Assembly: GCA_018432315.1 (NCBI GenBank)
Contig: JAHDLB010000030.1
Location: 62,001-126,000, forward strand
Source: Anaerolineae bacterium
Lineage (GTDB): Bacteria > Chloroflexota > Anaerolineae > Aggregatilineales > Aggregatilineaceae
DNA: 64,000 nt
Direction of reading: 5' to 3'
Shown: piece by piece, positions 52,292 through 60,472 of the stretch
Layout: every line of letters begins with the position of its first letter
Numbering within the stretch: position 1 is the first letter of the stretch
Translations under genes and position numbers: made by a program
Notes under the pieces: model-generated
What the model was told of the DNA's origin: nothing
The model's database searches: none
What the model saw: only the letters and a program-made list of their open reading frames with translations

Positions 52292-52732
52292 CTATTCTTC
52301 TAATTCCACTTTGAGCAGGATCTGCCCGATGCCGATCACGTCGCCGGTCGAAACCACCACCGGTTCGCGCACCGGCTCGTCATTGAGCAGGGTCCCGTTG
52401 CTGCTGTTGCGGTCTTCGAGCCACCACTGGCCGCCGCGCCGGGTGACCAGCGCGTGCTCCTGGCTGCAAAATGTATCGTCCAGGACGATCGTATTCGTCG
52501 GGCTGCGGCCCAGGCTGGTCAACGGCAGCAGGGGAAAGCTTTTGGTCGCCCCGGTCGCGCCGTCCGGGCCGCGCATGACCACCAGCCGCCCGCGCCGGCG
52601 CTGGCCCTCGGCCAGGGTGCTCGCTGAGGCCCGGAAGTCGCGCCACAGCACCCAGAAGATCGCCCCCAGGAAGCCCAGCAGCAGCGCCGCCGTGATCGCG
52701 CGCAGCGCCAGCAGAACGACATCCGTGCTCAA
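52292..52732 (-). CDS. fhaB: FhaB-like membrane FHA protein
   Basis: Protein of 146 residues: a TM helix (~5-28, LLALRAITAALLLGFLGAIFWVLW), a basic linker, and an FHA domain (~50-140: FPLLPLTSLGRSPTNTIVLD, QEHALVTRRGGQWWLEDRNSSNGTLLN) with the phosphothreonine-binding Arg/Ser and Asn. Start is TTG, overlapping the fhaA-like stop as TTGA, so it is translated by coupling. TM plus FHA is the FhaB/FipA form of Actinobacteria, which acts with FhaA on cell-wall synthesis and division. Confidence 0.82.
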   Translation of the reverse strand: MSTDVVLLALRAITAALLLGFLGAIFWVLWRDFRASASTLAEGQRRRGRLVVMRGPDGATGATKSFPLLPLTSLGRSPTNTIVLDDTFCSQEHALVTRRGGQWWLEDRNSSNGTLLNDEPVREPVVVSTGDVIGIGQILLKVELEE

Positions 52733-53526
52733 GGTGTCTCGTCTCCATCGTCGGGACGGTTCATCAGCACCTGGGTATCGCCGCCGTGGGACAACCTTTC
52801 GGTAGTCGATTCTTCGACGACGTACACCAGCTTGCTCTCGCCCAGCGCGATCACGTCGCCGGGCTTGAGCACGCACTCCGACACGCGATCATCGTTGACG
52901 AACGTGCCGCCCTTGCTGCCCAGGTCGTACAGCACGAACTGTCCGAACCGGAACCGGATCTGGCAGTGCTGGCGGCTCACGCGCGGATCGTCCAGCACGA
53001 TCGCGTTGTCGCGCCTGCGCCCGAGGTTGATCACGGACCGATCGAGGGGCACGTACTGGCTGCCGTTGATGACCAGAAAGGCCACCGGCATCGGCCCGCC
53101 GCGCCCGCGCGGACCGCTTTCGAGCGCGGTCATCGCCTGCGTGGACTCCTGGGGCCGCGCGACGTGCGCCGCCGTCACGACCACGCCGTGCAGGCTGATC
53201 TCCTCATCCGGCACGAAGGTCACGTGGGGCGCAGTTTCGAGGCGCAGATTGCTCTCGCGCGCCAGGCTGACGATGTGCTCGGCCAGCATGTCGGCCACGT
53301 CGGGCTGGTGGGCGAGCAGCGCGCCGCAGTCGTCCGGATTCAGGTGGACCTCGTAGGCGTTGGGCGCTGTCGGATTGTCCCCATGGCTGGCGCCATCCTC
53401 CATAGCATGCGCCAGCCGCAGCGCGACCTCGCGCGGGTGGAGCCGTCCCGCAAACAGGCGCGTGAAGCCCCCCTCGACCAGGGCCTGAATGCGCTCTTCG
53501 AACTGTGAAAACCGTCGTTTGTCCAT
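52729..53526 (-). CDS. fhaA: FhaA-like protein (DUF3662 plus FHA)
   Basis: Protein of 265 residues. DUF3662 domain ~1-115 (FEERIQALVEGGFTRLFAGR, LHPREVALRLAHAMEDG, then a beta part). FHA domain ~175-250 (INLGRRRDNAIVLDDPRVSRQHC and YDLGSKGGTFVND), with intact phosphothreonine-binding Arg and Ser. In Mycobacterium FhaA binds phosphorylated MviN and regulates peptidoglycan synthesis (known). Here it is coupled to fhaB-like gene, and a RodA-PBP homologue pair lies 6.6 kb away. No Ser/Thr kinase or PstP phosphatase is visible. ATG at 53526 is leaderless; upstream in-frame extension rejected. Confidence 0.88.
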   Translation of the reverse strand: MDKRRFSQFEERIQALVEGGFTRLFAGRLHPREVALRLAHAMEDGASHGDNPTAPNAYEVHLNPDDCGALLAHQPDVADMLAEHIVSLARESNLRLETAPHVTFVPDEEISLHGVVVTAAHVARPQESTQAMTALESGPRGRGGPMPVAFLVINGSQYVPLDRSVINLGRRRDNAIVLDDPRVSRQHCQIRFRFGQFVLYDLGSKGGTFVNDDRVSECVLKPGDVIALGESKLVYVVEESTTERLSHGGDTQVLMNRPDDGDETP

Positions 53527-53533
53527 ACGGCGA

Positions 53534-53542
53534 ATTATAACA
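53534..53542 (-). promoter_or_regulatory. Extended -10 promoter of fhaA
   Basis: Minus strand TGTTATAAT ends 7 bases before the ATG at 53526, so the mRNA should start at the start codon. No ribosome site. Confidence 0.6.
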
Positions 53543-53680
53543 GGCTCCCCCGCCAGGGGTACAGTCCATCGATCAATCGTAGGGCAGCCGGGGACGCGGG
53601 TCCGGGCCGTTCGTCCGACACGAAGCGAGGGCGCATCCATCGCCAGCGCCCTCGCCGTTCTCTGCCGGATGACACAGCCC

Positions 53681-55516
53681 CTACCGGTCGCTGGGCCGGT
53701 TCTTGCGAATGAAGTCCAGCGGGTCGATGTAGTTCGCCAGCAGGTTGTCGCGGTTCAGCTTCGGCCAGTGCCAGGGCTGAGTCGCCAGAATCGATGTCGG
53801 GCTGAGATCGAAGTGCAGGTGATACGCGAAGATGCCCTCGCCATTGCCCACCTTGCTGATCTGCTGGCCGCGCACCACGCGGTCACCCACTTTCACGACC
53901 ATATCCTCGACGTGCGCGTACCGCCCGTAGAGCGTTTTGCCGTTGGAGATCAGCGGGTCGTGGCGGATGACGATCACGTTGCCCCAGCCGGCGATCCGCC
54001 CGGCGAAGGTCACCACGCCGGAGGCCGCCGCGTAGATCGGCGAGTGAGCGTCGGCGTCCCAGTACGGCTCGTTGAGGTTGAGGTCGACGCCGGTATGGTA
54101 CGCCTCGCCGGACGTGCCGACCCGGTAGCGGCGCGCGAAGCCCGTCGCGTCGAACCACTTGCCCGGCCACATTGCATCCGACGAACGTTCCGAGGCAGTG
54201 CCCACCGGGCTGTCGTAGCCGTCCGCCAGGTACTTGGTCGTCGGCACGATCCCGACAATCTGGCGCCAGCGCAGCGCGTCGAACGCGATTTCCTTGTTTT
54301 CCTCGCCGGTCAGGTCGTTCAGGAAGACGACGCCCGCCTGCGCGTTGTTGGCGTCGAACTGGTACACGCCCAGCGGGACCCACACGTTATAATAGCTCGC
54401 CTGCCGGATCGGGATCTCAAGCTCGCCGGAGCTGCCCTGCGCGCCGTGCAGCTTGTAGCGGGCGCGCGTCGTGGTCGCGTGGCGCGAGGGCACGAACGCC
54501 GACACCTCGTACCATCCGCTCGCCACCAGGTCCGGGTCCCACCGCGCCCAGATGAGGCTGCTGGTCTTGGCGGTGGACTTATATTTGGTGTTCCAGCCCC
54601 ACAGGTTCTTGAACTTCTTCAGCAGCTTGTTGACGTCCTGCCCGCCGAACGCGCCGTCACGGTAGCGCGGGCTGTCGGGCGTGACAACGACCTCGATGCC
54701 ATAGCGCCCCTGGCTGGGCGGCGGCGGCTCGTCGTCGCCGTTGCCCACGTCCCCGATCGGGTGGTTGATTGCCGGGAACTCCACCGGGCCGATCACCCCG
54801 AACCGCCACCAGCTAATGCCGGTCGCTTTGTATTTGCTGACGACCAGCTTGCGGCCCGTGTTCATCTCGGCGCGCGGCGCCGATCCCGGCAGCACCGGGA
54901 ACACCGGCAGCCCGTAGTTGCCCCAGGTGTCGAAGCCTTCTTGGAGCACTTCTTCCACGTCGCGCTGGAACGTCTCCCAGTACAGTTGGAGATGGACGCT
55001 GTTGACGAAGGGCCGCCATTCCTGGGGAAAGATGCGCGGCTTGTGCTGCGGACGAGGATCGACGGCCATGCCCAGGTGGAACCGCCCGCCGATTCCGCGC
55101 CGGATCCGCGTCATGAACGGGCGGATGGGGTCGCGCCCGACGGTCCAGAAGCCGGCATATGGCTCGACGTCCAGCACCATCGACTTCACGCCGGGCCGGT
55201 TGCACACCTCGATGATGCGGTCCGCCTCGGCGGTGATGTTCCGCCCTTTGACGACTGCCCAGGCGTGGAACTCCATCCCGTGTGCCTGGAGAACGCGCAC
55301 CCATTTGTCGACGCTGGCCACGCTGTCGATCGCCAGGTCGCGATCGGTGTCGAATTCGCCCTGCCAGTTTTCGCCGTCGCTGGTCTTCACCCAAACCTGG
55401 GTCACTGCCGGCGCCCAGGTCTTGATGGTTTTCACGAGGTCTTCGATCGTTTCCTCGGCGATAGAGTCGCCTTTCCAGTGCCAGATCGCCACTTTGCCAT
55501 CGTAAGGCGTCGCCAT
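53681..55516 (-). CDS. Glycosidase-like, golvesin-like and M23 peptidase multidomain protein
   Basis: Protein of 611 residues, no signal peptide. N-terminal ~1-270: TIM-barrel-like glycosidase-like region (WVKTSDGENWQGEF, MVLDVEPYAGFW with the DxE, FHLGMAVDPRP). Middle ~285-440: golvesin-like domain (VVVTPDSPRYRDGAFG, ASYYNVWVPLGVYQFD, EIAFDALRWRQI). C-terminal ~460-600: M23 peptidoglycan endopeptidase with zinc ligands in HTGVDLN (474, 478) and HLHFD (566-568). All parts suggest wall hydrolysis, but export is unexplained: phage endolysin, contractile injection cargo or non-classical secretion are possible. AAAAGGAG precedes the ATG at 55516. Confidence 0.82.
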   Translation of the reverse strand: MATPYDGKVAIWHWKGDSIAEETIEDLVKTIKTWAPAVTQVWVKTSDGENWQGEFDTDRDLAIDSVASVDKWVRVLQAHGMEFHAWAVVKGRNITAEADRIIEVCNRPGVKSMVLDVEPYAGFWTVGRDPIRPFMTRIRRGIGGRFHLGMAVDPRPQHKPRIFPQEWRPFVNSVHLQLYWETFQRDVEEVLQEGFDTWGNYGLPVFPVLPGSAPRAEMNTGRKLVVSKYKATGISWWRFGVIGPVEFPAINHPIGDVGNGDDEPPPPSQGRYGIEVVVTPDSPRYRDGAFGGQDVNKLLKKFKNLWGWNTKYKSTAKTSSLIWARWDPDLVASGWYEVSAFVPSRHATTTRARYKLHGAQGSSGELEIPIRQASYYNVWVPLGVYQFDANNAQAGVVFLNDLTGEENKEIAFDALRWRQIVGIVPTTKYLADGYDSPVGTASERSSDAMWPGKWFDATGFARRYRVGTSGEAYHTGVDLNLNEPYWDADAHSPIYAAASGVVTFAGRIAGWGNVIVIRHDPLISNGKTLYGRYAHVEDMVVKVGDRVVRGQQISKVGNGEGIFAYHLHFDLSPTSILATQPWHWPKLNRDNLLANYIDPLDFIRKNRPSDR

Positions 55517-55554
55517 CAAAGTCGCTCCTTTTCCATCGCCCGTCACCTGACTGG

Positions 55555-55583
55555 ATAGTATTATGGAAAGCGGAAATTGACAA
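55555..55583 (-). promoter_or_regulatory. Promoter of the M23 multidomain gene
   Basis: Minus strand TTGTCA (55578-55583) and TACTAT (55555-55560), 17-base spacing, between a terminator and the gene; leader ~35 bases. Confidence 0.6.
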
Positions 55584-55601
55584 CAGCGCCGCCGCTTCCC
55601 C

Positions 55602-55633
55602 AAAAAAGCTGTGGCGCCCCCATGGACGCCACA
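55602..55633 (-). terminator. Terminator of the 146-residue gene
   Basis: Minus strand 7-bp stem TGTGGCG/CGCCACA (55610-55616 with 55627-55633, loop of 10), then GC and TTTTTT. This separates the gene from the M23 gene downstream. Confidence 0.8.
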
Positions 55634-55657
55634 CGAACAACCGCGATTGGAAATCGT

Positions 55658-56098
55658 TCAGTTGAGCTTCTTCTGGCCGGACCGGCGGCCTTCCCACCCC
55701 ACCGGGAACAACGCCACATCGAGCGCGGTCCACAGGCGGCGCGCGTCCATTTCGGACAGCAGCACCTTCCACGTGTTGCGCTGGATCCAGCCGACCAGCG
55801 TGTACTGCGAACCGGCGCCCTTGACGACCTCGACGTGCGTGGTAACTTCCGGATTCGAGGGCGCGCGCAGCGGCGCGGTCACCGCCAGGCCGGTCACCAT
55901 GTCGGACTTGTCGGGGTAGAGCAGCACGGTCAGCTTGAACCACAACACCTGGGCCGCGCGCCGGGTCAGCACCTGCGACCAGCGGTCTTCACTCTGATCG
56001 ACGCCCCCCAGCATCACGGTCAGGTCGCCCTCTTCGCGACTCACCGTCAGGTCCGTGGAGAGGCCGATCTGACGCCGTTGGGTTTCGCTGGTCGCCAT
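55658..56098 (-). CDS. Unrecognised 146-residue protein
   Basis: No signal peptide or TM. N-terminus MATSETQRRQIGLSTDL, then a beta-rich region (VSREEGDLTVMLGG, VLWFKLTVLLYPDKSDMVTG, EVTTHVEVVKGAGSQYTLVG) and an amphipathic C-terminal helix with SEMDARRLWTALDVALFPV. No motif recognised; possibly a beta-sandwich structural protein. AGGGGA precedes the ATG; the gene has its own promoter region and terminator, so it is monocistronic. It sits upstream of the signal-less M23 gene, which begins with the same MAT; I would not infer a functional link. Confidence 0.6.
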   Translation of the reverse strand: MATSETQRRQIGLSTDLTVSREEGDLTVMLGGVDQSEDRWSQVLTRRAAQVLWFKLTVLLYPDKSDMVTGLAVTAPLRAPSNPEVTTHVEVVKGAGSQYTLVGWIQRNTWKVLLSEMDARRLWTALDVALFPVGWEGRRSGQKKLN

Positions 56099-56257
56099 GC
56101 GATTTCCCCTTGTTTTGTTCCGCCGCTCGACGAGATGAGCCCGCCAGCGGAACGAGATAAATGGTATAAAATCTCAAACCCTTTTAATTACTCTTAAATT
56201 TAGTATAAATGGGCTGGGCGGGTTAGGCAATAAACCGTAGCGGCCCATATCGATTTA

Positions 56258-56331
56258 TTGACAAAACCAAACAACCGCTACAATCGGGTATCACGCGCCA
56301 CATGTCCCGGCAATCCCGCCGGGAGTATAAT
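56258..56331 (+). promoter_or_regulatory. Promoter region of the PPC protein
   Basis: The 268-bp gap 56099-56367 is AT-rich and holds two candidates: TTGACA (56258-56263) with TACAAT (56279-56284), spacing only 15; and TATAAT at 56326-56331 with no good -35. AAAGGA precedes the ATG at 56368. The left part also carries the minus-strand promoter of the 146-residue gene. Confidence 0.45.
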
Positions 56332-56367
56332 CGGCTGAACTGCCCAGGCAGCCGCAAAGGATGACCG

Positions 56368-57414
56368 ATGATCACACCATTACGCCATGCCCTTTACCTC
56401 GCGCTCTGTGTGACGCTCGTGGTGCTGTGCGCCCCGGCCAACGCGGCTCCCGCCCGGCAGGAGGCGCGATCCCTGCGCTATGGCGAAATCGTTCGGGGGC
56501 GGCTGAGCGACACGCAGACCGAGCACACGTGGCAGTTCACCGCCCGCGCCGGTGACGCGGTCCTGATCGACATGAAGGGCGCGCCCGGCAGCGGCCTGGA
56601 TCCCTACCTGAGCCTGCTCGGCCCGGACGGCGCGCCTCTGGTCAGCAACGACGACAGCGGCGAAGGGCTGGACGCGCGCATCGGCCCGCTCGACATCCCC
56701 GCCAGCGGGACGTACCACATCACCGCCTCGCGCTATGGCGGGACCGGTGACTACACGCTCCAGGTCGTCGATCTGCACACGCTGCCCGCCATCCATCAGG
56801 GCAAGCCGCTCGCCGGGGAGATCGCTGCCAGCCACCCGGCGGACTATTTCACACTGCGCGTCCCTGCCGCCGGGACCAGCGCCTTCTGGCAGGTGACGCT
56901 CGACACCGGCGACGACTTCACCCCGCTGTTTCTGACCTTGCTGGGGGCAGGCTCGCTGCCGCTGAGCACCGAGGACAGCGGCGGCAGCACGTTAGGGCCG
57001 CTCGTGTTGTCGCCCGGCGCGCGCTATGTCGTGGTGGTGGCTGCCGCTCCGGACCGGTCGGGCGGCGCGTACGAGATTCGGCTGGACGAGGCGGCGGTAG
57101 CGCTCTTGCAGGATCGCGAGCCGCAGACGGGCGAGCTGCCGCCAGAGGGCGAACCGCTGCGCTTTTTCTTCCGGGGAACGGACGGTGAGCGTGTGTCGAT
57201 CGCCGCCACGTCGGGGGAACAGGTGCCGATCACGGTCGCTGTCGCGCTGACCGGCGCGGAGGAGGCGCTCTTCCAGAACGGCGGGGCCGGGGCGTATGCG
57301 GTCGCCGCGAGCCTGACCCTGCCCCAGGATGGCCTGTACGAGGTCACGATCTGGCCCACGAGGCTCGACGACGGCGGCCCGTGCACCGTCACGCTGGCGC
57401 GGGAGGAACGCTAA
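56368..57414 (+). CDS. Secreted protein with PPC-like beta-sandwich repeats
   Basis: Protein of 348 residues. Signal peptide ~1-27 (ANAAPA). Two to three pre-peptidase C-terminal-like (PPC) repeats: ~38-135 (EIVRGRLSDTQTEHTWQF, GSGLDPYLSLLGPDG, YHITASRYGGTGDYTLQV), ~145-230 (GEIAASHPADYFTLRV, GARYVVVVAAAP) and a degenerate ~245-345. PPC modules are found on secreted peptidases and aid transport or binding; here there is no catalytic domain, so it may be a surface or binding protein. AAAGGA precedes the ATG. Ends 57 bp from the DUF59 gene, convergent. Confidence 0.75.
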   Translation: MITPLRHALYLALCVTLVVLCAPANAAPARQEARSLRYGEIVRGRLSDTQTEHTWQFTARAGDAVLIDMKGAPGSGLDPYLSLLGPDGAPLVSNDDSGEGLDARIGPLDIPASGTYHITASRYGGTGDYTLQVVDLHTLPAIHQGKPLAGEIAASHPADYFTLRVPAAGTSAFWQVTLDTGDDFTPLFLTLLGAGSLPLSTEDSGGSTLGPLVLSPGARYVVVVAAAPDRSGGAYEIRLDEAAVALLQDREPQTGELPPEGEPLRFFFRGTDGERVSIAATSGEQVPITVAVALTGAEEALFQNGGAGAYAVAASLTLPQDGLYEVTIWPTRLDDGGPCTVTLAREER

Positions 57415-57441
57415 CCGGGGCCCGCACGGGGCGGATCGAAA

Positions 57442-57465
57442 GCCGGGCGCTCGATGTCGCCCGGC
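57442..57465. terminator. Hairpin between convergent PPC and DUF59 genes
   Basis: An 8-bp perfect stem (57442-57449 with 57458-57465, loop of 8), only short A/T runs beside it. Probably a bidirectional terminator. Confidence 0.45.
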
Positions 57466-57471
57466 CTCGCT

Positions 57472-57804
57472 CTAGAATAAGCCCCAGTCGCTCAGGACGC
57501 CTTCTTCGGCCATCGATGGGTCCCAGATTTCCATCCCGACCTCGATCGTCGTCGGCACGCCCAGCACCTCCTGGGCGCGCGTGCGCGACGCCTCCAACAG
57601 GTGGGGGGCATACGGGCAGAAGGGGGTCGTCATGATCATCTTGATGTGCGCGTGATCGTCGTGAACGTCGATCTCGCGCACCAGGCCAAGCTCGACGACG
57701 TTCAACCCGATCTCCGGATCGATCACGTCGCGCAGCGCGTTGCGGACCAGTTCTTCCCGTTCTTCAATAGACAGACCGCCGGTGTTCTGCTGTTCTTCCG
57801 CCAT
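57472..57804 (-). CDS. DUF59 (SufT/PaaD-like) Fe-S assembly protein
   Basis: Protein of 110 residues, the DUF59/MIP18 family: LRDVIDPEIGLNVVELGLV and IKMIMTTPFCPYAPHLLEA with the conserved Cys, ending GVLSDWGLF. Members act as SufT-type factors in Fe-S maturation or as PaaD-type partners (known); SufT fits here because the gene diverges from sufC with 317 bp between. The ATG at 57804 has AGGAG upstream; the ORF extending to 57939 is rejected. Has its own promoter. It is not part of the sufCBD transcript but may be co-regulated. Confidence 0.85.
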   Translation of the reverse strand: MAEEQQNTGGLSIEEREELVRNALRDVIDPEIGLNVVELGLVREIDVHDDHAHIKMIMTTPFCPYAPHLLEASRTRAQEVLGVPTTIEVGMEIWDPSMAEEGVLSDWGLF

Positions 57805-57877
57805 GTCGTTGCTCCTCGCTCCTCGCGGTCGACCGCCAGACGATCGACGGCGCGGTTGCTTTAACATTACGCTACAG

Positions 57878-57906
57878 AGTATAAAACACGCCCCACGACT
57901 TGCCCA
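57878..57906 (-). promoter_or_regulatory. Promoter of the DUF59 gene
   Basis: Minus strand TGGGCA (57901-57906) and TATACT (57878-57883), spacing 17; leader about 65 bases. Confidence 0.45.
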
Positions 57907-57963
57907 CCCCGCACCGGCGCGCCCGTGAGGTCGGTGCAATTTATAAGAAATTCATCTTTTTAA

Positions 57964-57992
57964 TTGCAGGCGCCCCGGCGAAGTGTTATAAT
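57964..57992 (+). promoter_or_regulatory. Promoter of sufCBD
   Basis: TTGCAG (57964-57969) and TATAAT (57987-57992), spacing 17, with extended TG (TGTTATAAT). A 10-bp palindrome CTCAATTGAG (58018-58027) lies in the leader, about 20-28 bases after the predicted start, and may be an operator. The leader is ~120 bases long and ends with GAGGAGGA at 58103-58110. Confidence 0.65.
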
Positions 57993-58121
57993 TACCTCAG
58001 ATATATTGCAAAACATTCTCAATTGAGGGATATTCAAGCGGCTGGTTTACACCAGTTGCTTGTCTGTAAATCGCAAGTGAATCGGAACTACGCTCCGCCA
58101 GTGAGGAGGAACTCGGAACCA

Positions 58122-58901
58122 ATGGGTGCTGCTTTGGAAATTCGCAATCTGCACGTCAGTGTAGAAGACCAGCCCATTCTCAGGGGGGTTGACCTGATTG
58201 TCAAACAGGGTGAAGTTCACGCGCTGATGGGCCCCAATGGGTCCGGCAAGAGCACGCTGGCGAACACCCTGATGGGCCACCCGGCCTATGAAATCACCGC
58301 CGGGCAGATCATCTTCGACGGCGTCGACGTGATCGAGCTCGAGCCGGACGAGCGCAGCCGGATGGGCTTGTTCATGGCCTTTCAATACCCGGTCGCGATC
58401 CCCGGCGTCACGGTGGCGAACTTTCTCCGCAACGCAATTAACGCGCGCCGCAAGGAAGAGAATCCGGAAGACAAGGGCATCCCGATCCCGGCCTTTCGCA
58501 AGCTGATGATCGAGAAAATGGACATGCTCCAGATGGATCACAGCTTTGGCGGGCGCTACCTGAACGACGGTTTTTCCGGCGGCGAGAAGAAACGCGCCGA
58601 GATTCTGCAGATGGCCGTGCTCGAGCCGAAGATCGCGATCATGGACGAAACCGACTCCGGCCTGGACATTGACGCGCTGCGCATCGTCTCCGAAGGCGTC
58701 AACCGCCTCAGCGGGCCGGAGCTTGGCGTGCTGGTCATCACCCACTACCAGCGCATTCTGAACTACATCAAACCACAGTTTGTCCATATCATGCTCGATG
58801 GGCGGATCGTGGAGAGCGGCGGCCCGGACCTGGCGCTGCACCTCGAAGAACAGGGATACGACTGGCTGCGCGAGAAGCAGAACGGCAACGGCGAGCGCTA
58901 G
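58122..58901 (+). CDS. sufC: SufC ATPase
   Basis: ABC-type ATPase of 259 residues, partner of SufB and SufD in the scaffold complex. Walker A MGPNGSGKST (~36-45), Q-loop AFQYPVAIPG, signature FSGGEKKRAEI (~146-156), Walker B IAIMDETDSGLDID, H-loop VITHYQRIL. Soluble, no TM. Strong ribosome site GAGGAGGA. The ORF running further upstream to 57900 has no start signal. First gene of sufC-sufB-sufD. Confidence 0.96.
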   Translation: MGAALEIRNLHVSVEDQPILRGVDLIVKQGEVHALMGPNGSGKSTLANTLMGHPAYEITAGQIIFDGVDVIELEPDERSRMGLFMAFQYPVAIPGVTVANFLRNAINARRKEENPEDKGIPIPAFRKLMIEKMDMLQMDHSFGGRYLNDGFSGGEKKRAEILQMAVLEPKIAIMDETDSGLDIDALRIVSEGVNRLSGPELGVLVITHYQRILNYIKPQFVHIMLDGRIVESGGPDLALHLEEQGYDWLREKQNGNGER

Positions 58902-58973
58902 ACCGCCGCACGGCGCGCCGTCGTATTCACCCAACCCGTGATTGCCGACGACAAGGCCCAAAGGAGCAACCAC

Positions 58974-60386
58974 ATGAGTGATGCAGAACAACTGCAAGGT
59001 ATCCGCGAACATTACGCCGAGCAGTACGGCTTTCAAGACCCGGACAGCTACGTCTTCAGGGCGCGCAAGGGGCTCGACGCCGAGATCGTCGGCCAGATCA
59101 GCGAGATGAAGGGCGAGCCCGAATGGATGCGCGATTACCGGTTGAAGGCGCTCGAGATCTACCAGAGCAAGCCCGTCCCCACCTGGGGGCCGGACCTGTC
59201 CGGCTTTCGTGAAGAGGACATCTACTTCTTCGTGAAGCCCGCCGACAAGGAAGCGCGCTCGTGGGATGACGTGCCCGAGAACATCAAAAAGACGTTCGAC
59301 CGCCTGGGCATCCCCGAGGCCGAGCAGAAATTCCTGGCCGGCGCCGGCGCCCAGTACGACTCCGAGATGGTTTACCACCAGGTCAAGAAGGAACTCGAGA
59401 GCCAGGGCGTTATCTTCAAGAGCATCGAGGCCGGGCTCAAGGAACACGAAGACCTGTTCAAGGAATATTTCGGCACGGTGATTCCCGCGACCGATAACAA
59501 GTACGCCGCGCTCAACGCCGCGGTGTGGTCGGGCGGCTCGTTCATCTACGTCCCGCCGGGAGTCAAGATCGAGATGCCGCTGCAGGCGTACTTCCGCCTG
59601 AACACGGCCAGTATCGGCCAGTTCGAGCGAACCATGATCATCGTCGACGAGGGCGCTTTCCTGCACTACGTCGAAGGCTGCACCGCGCCGACCTACTCCA
59701 CCGACAGTCTGCACAGCGGTGTAATCGAGATCGTCGTCAAGCGCGGCGCGCGCTCGCGCTATACGACCATTCAGAACTGGTCCGACAACGTGTACAATCT
59801 GGTGACGCAGCGCGCCCTGGTCTACGGCGATGCCAGTCACGAGTGGGTGGACGCCAACCTGGGCAGCAAGGTCACCATGAAGTACCCGTCGGTCTACCTG
59901 ATGGAGCCGGGCGCGCATGGCGAGGTGCTGTCGATCGCCTTCGCGGGCCGCAACCAGGTCCAGGACGCGGGCGGCAAAGCGATCCACATCGCGCCCAACA
60001 CCACCAGCCAGATCATCAGCAAGTCGATCTGCAAGAACGGCGGGCGCAGCAGCTACCGCGGCCTGCTGCGCGTGTATCCGGACGCCGAGAACGCCAAGAG
60101 CACGGTCGTCTGCGACGCGCTGCTGCTGGACGATCACAGCGAGTCGGACACGTACCCGTACATCGAGATCGAGAACCAGAACGTCACCATTGGCCACGAG
60201 GCCACCGTCAGCAAGGTGGGCGACGACCAGCTCTTCTACCTGATGAGCCGCGGCCTGGGCGAAGACGAGGCCAACGCGATGGTCGTCAATGGCTTCCTGG
60301 AACCGCTCACGAAAGAGCTGCCGATGGAATACAGCATTGAGATGAACCGCCTGATCCAGCTCCAGATGGAAGGCTCGATCGGCTGA
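58974..60386 (+). CDS. sufB: SufB scaffold protein
   Basis: Fe-S scaffold of 470 residues. N-terminus helical ([32 protein letters not shown]); beta-helix core with [22 protein letters not shown] and [21 protein letters not shown]-terminus [20 protein letters not shown]. The GC-rich SufB landmarks GCTAP and the C-terminal Cys ([12 protein letters not shown]) are present. Works with SufC/SufD to build clusters from SufS/SufU sulfur. AAAGGAG precedes the ATG at 58974; gap to sufC 72 bp. Confidence 0.96.
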   Translation: MSDAEQLQGIREHYAEQYGFQDPDSYVFRARKGLDAEIVGQISEMKGEPEWMRDYRLKALEIYQSKPVPTWGPDLSGFREEDIYFFVKPADKEARSWDDVPENIKKTFDRLGIPEAEQKFLAGAGAQYDSEMVYHQVKKELESQGVIFKSIEAGLKEHEDLFKEYFGTVIPATDNKYAALNAAVWSGGSFIYVPPGVKIEMPLQAYFRLNTASIGQFERTMIIVDEGAFLHYVEGCTAPTYSTDSLHSGVIEIVVKRGARSRYTTIQNWSDNVYNLVTQRALVYGDASHEWVDANLGSKVTMKYPSVYLMEPGAHGEVLSIAFAGRNQVQDAGGKAIHIAPNTTSQIISKSICKNGGRSSYRGLLRVYPDAENAKSTVVCDALLLDDHSESDTYPYIEIENQNVTIGHEATVSKVGDDQLFYLMSRGLGEDEANAMVVNGFLEPLTKELPMEYSIEMNRLIQLQMEGSIG

Positions 60387-60400
60387 GGAACCAACACTAC

Positions 60401-60430
60401 GGCCCGGGACGCCGCGCGTGCGTCCCGGCC
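60401..60430 (+). other. Intercistronic hairpin between sufB and sufD
   Basis: GGCCCGGGACG (60401-60411) pairs with CGTCCCGGCC (60421-60430), one bulge, loop of 9. There is no T-tract. May slow decay or reduce read-through so sufD is made at a lower level than sufCB. Confidence 0.45.
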
Positions 60431-60472
60431 TGTGCTACAGACTGAAGTAACGACAAAGAGAGGGAATTACCA

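Noticed and set aside
53681-56098. Possible prophage lysis module (M23 gene and 146-residue gene)
   Set aside because: No capsid, tail, integrase or holin genes are nearby, and the two genes have separate promoter and terminator.
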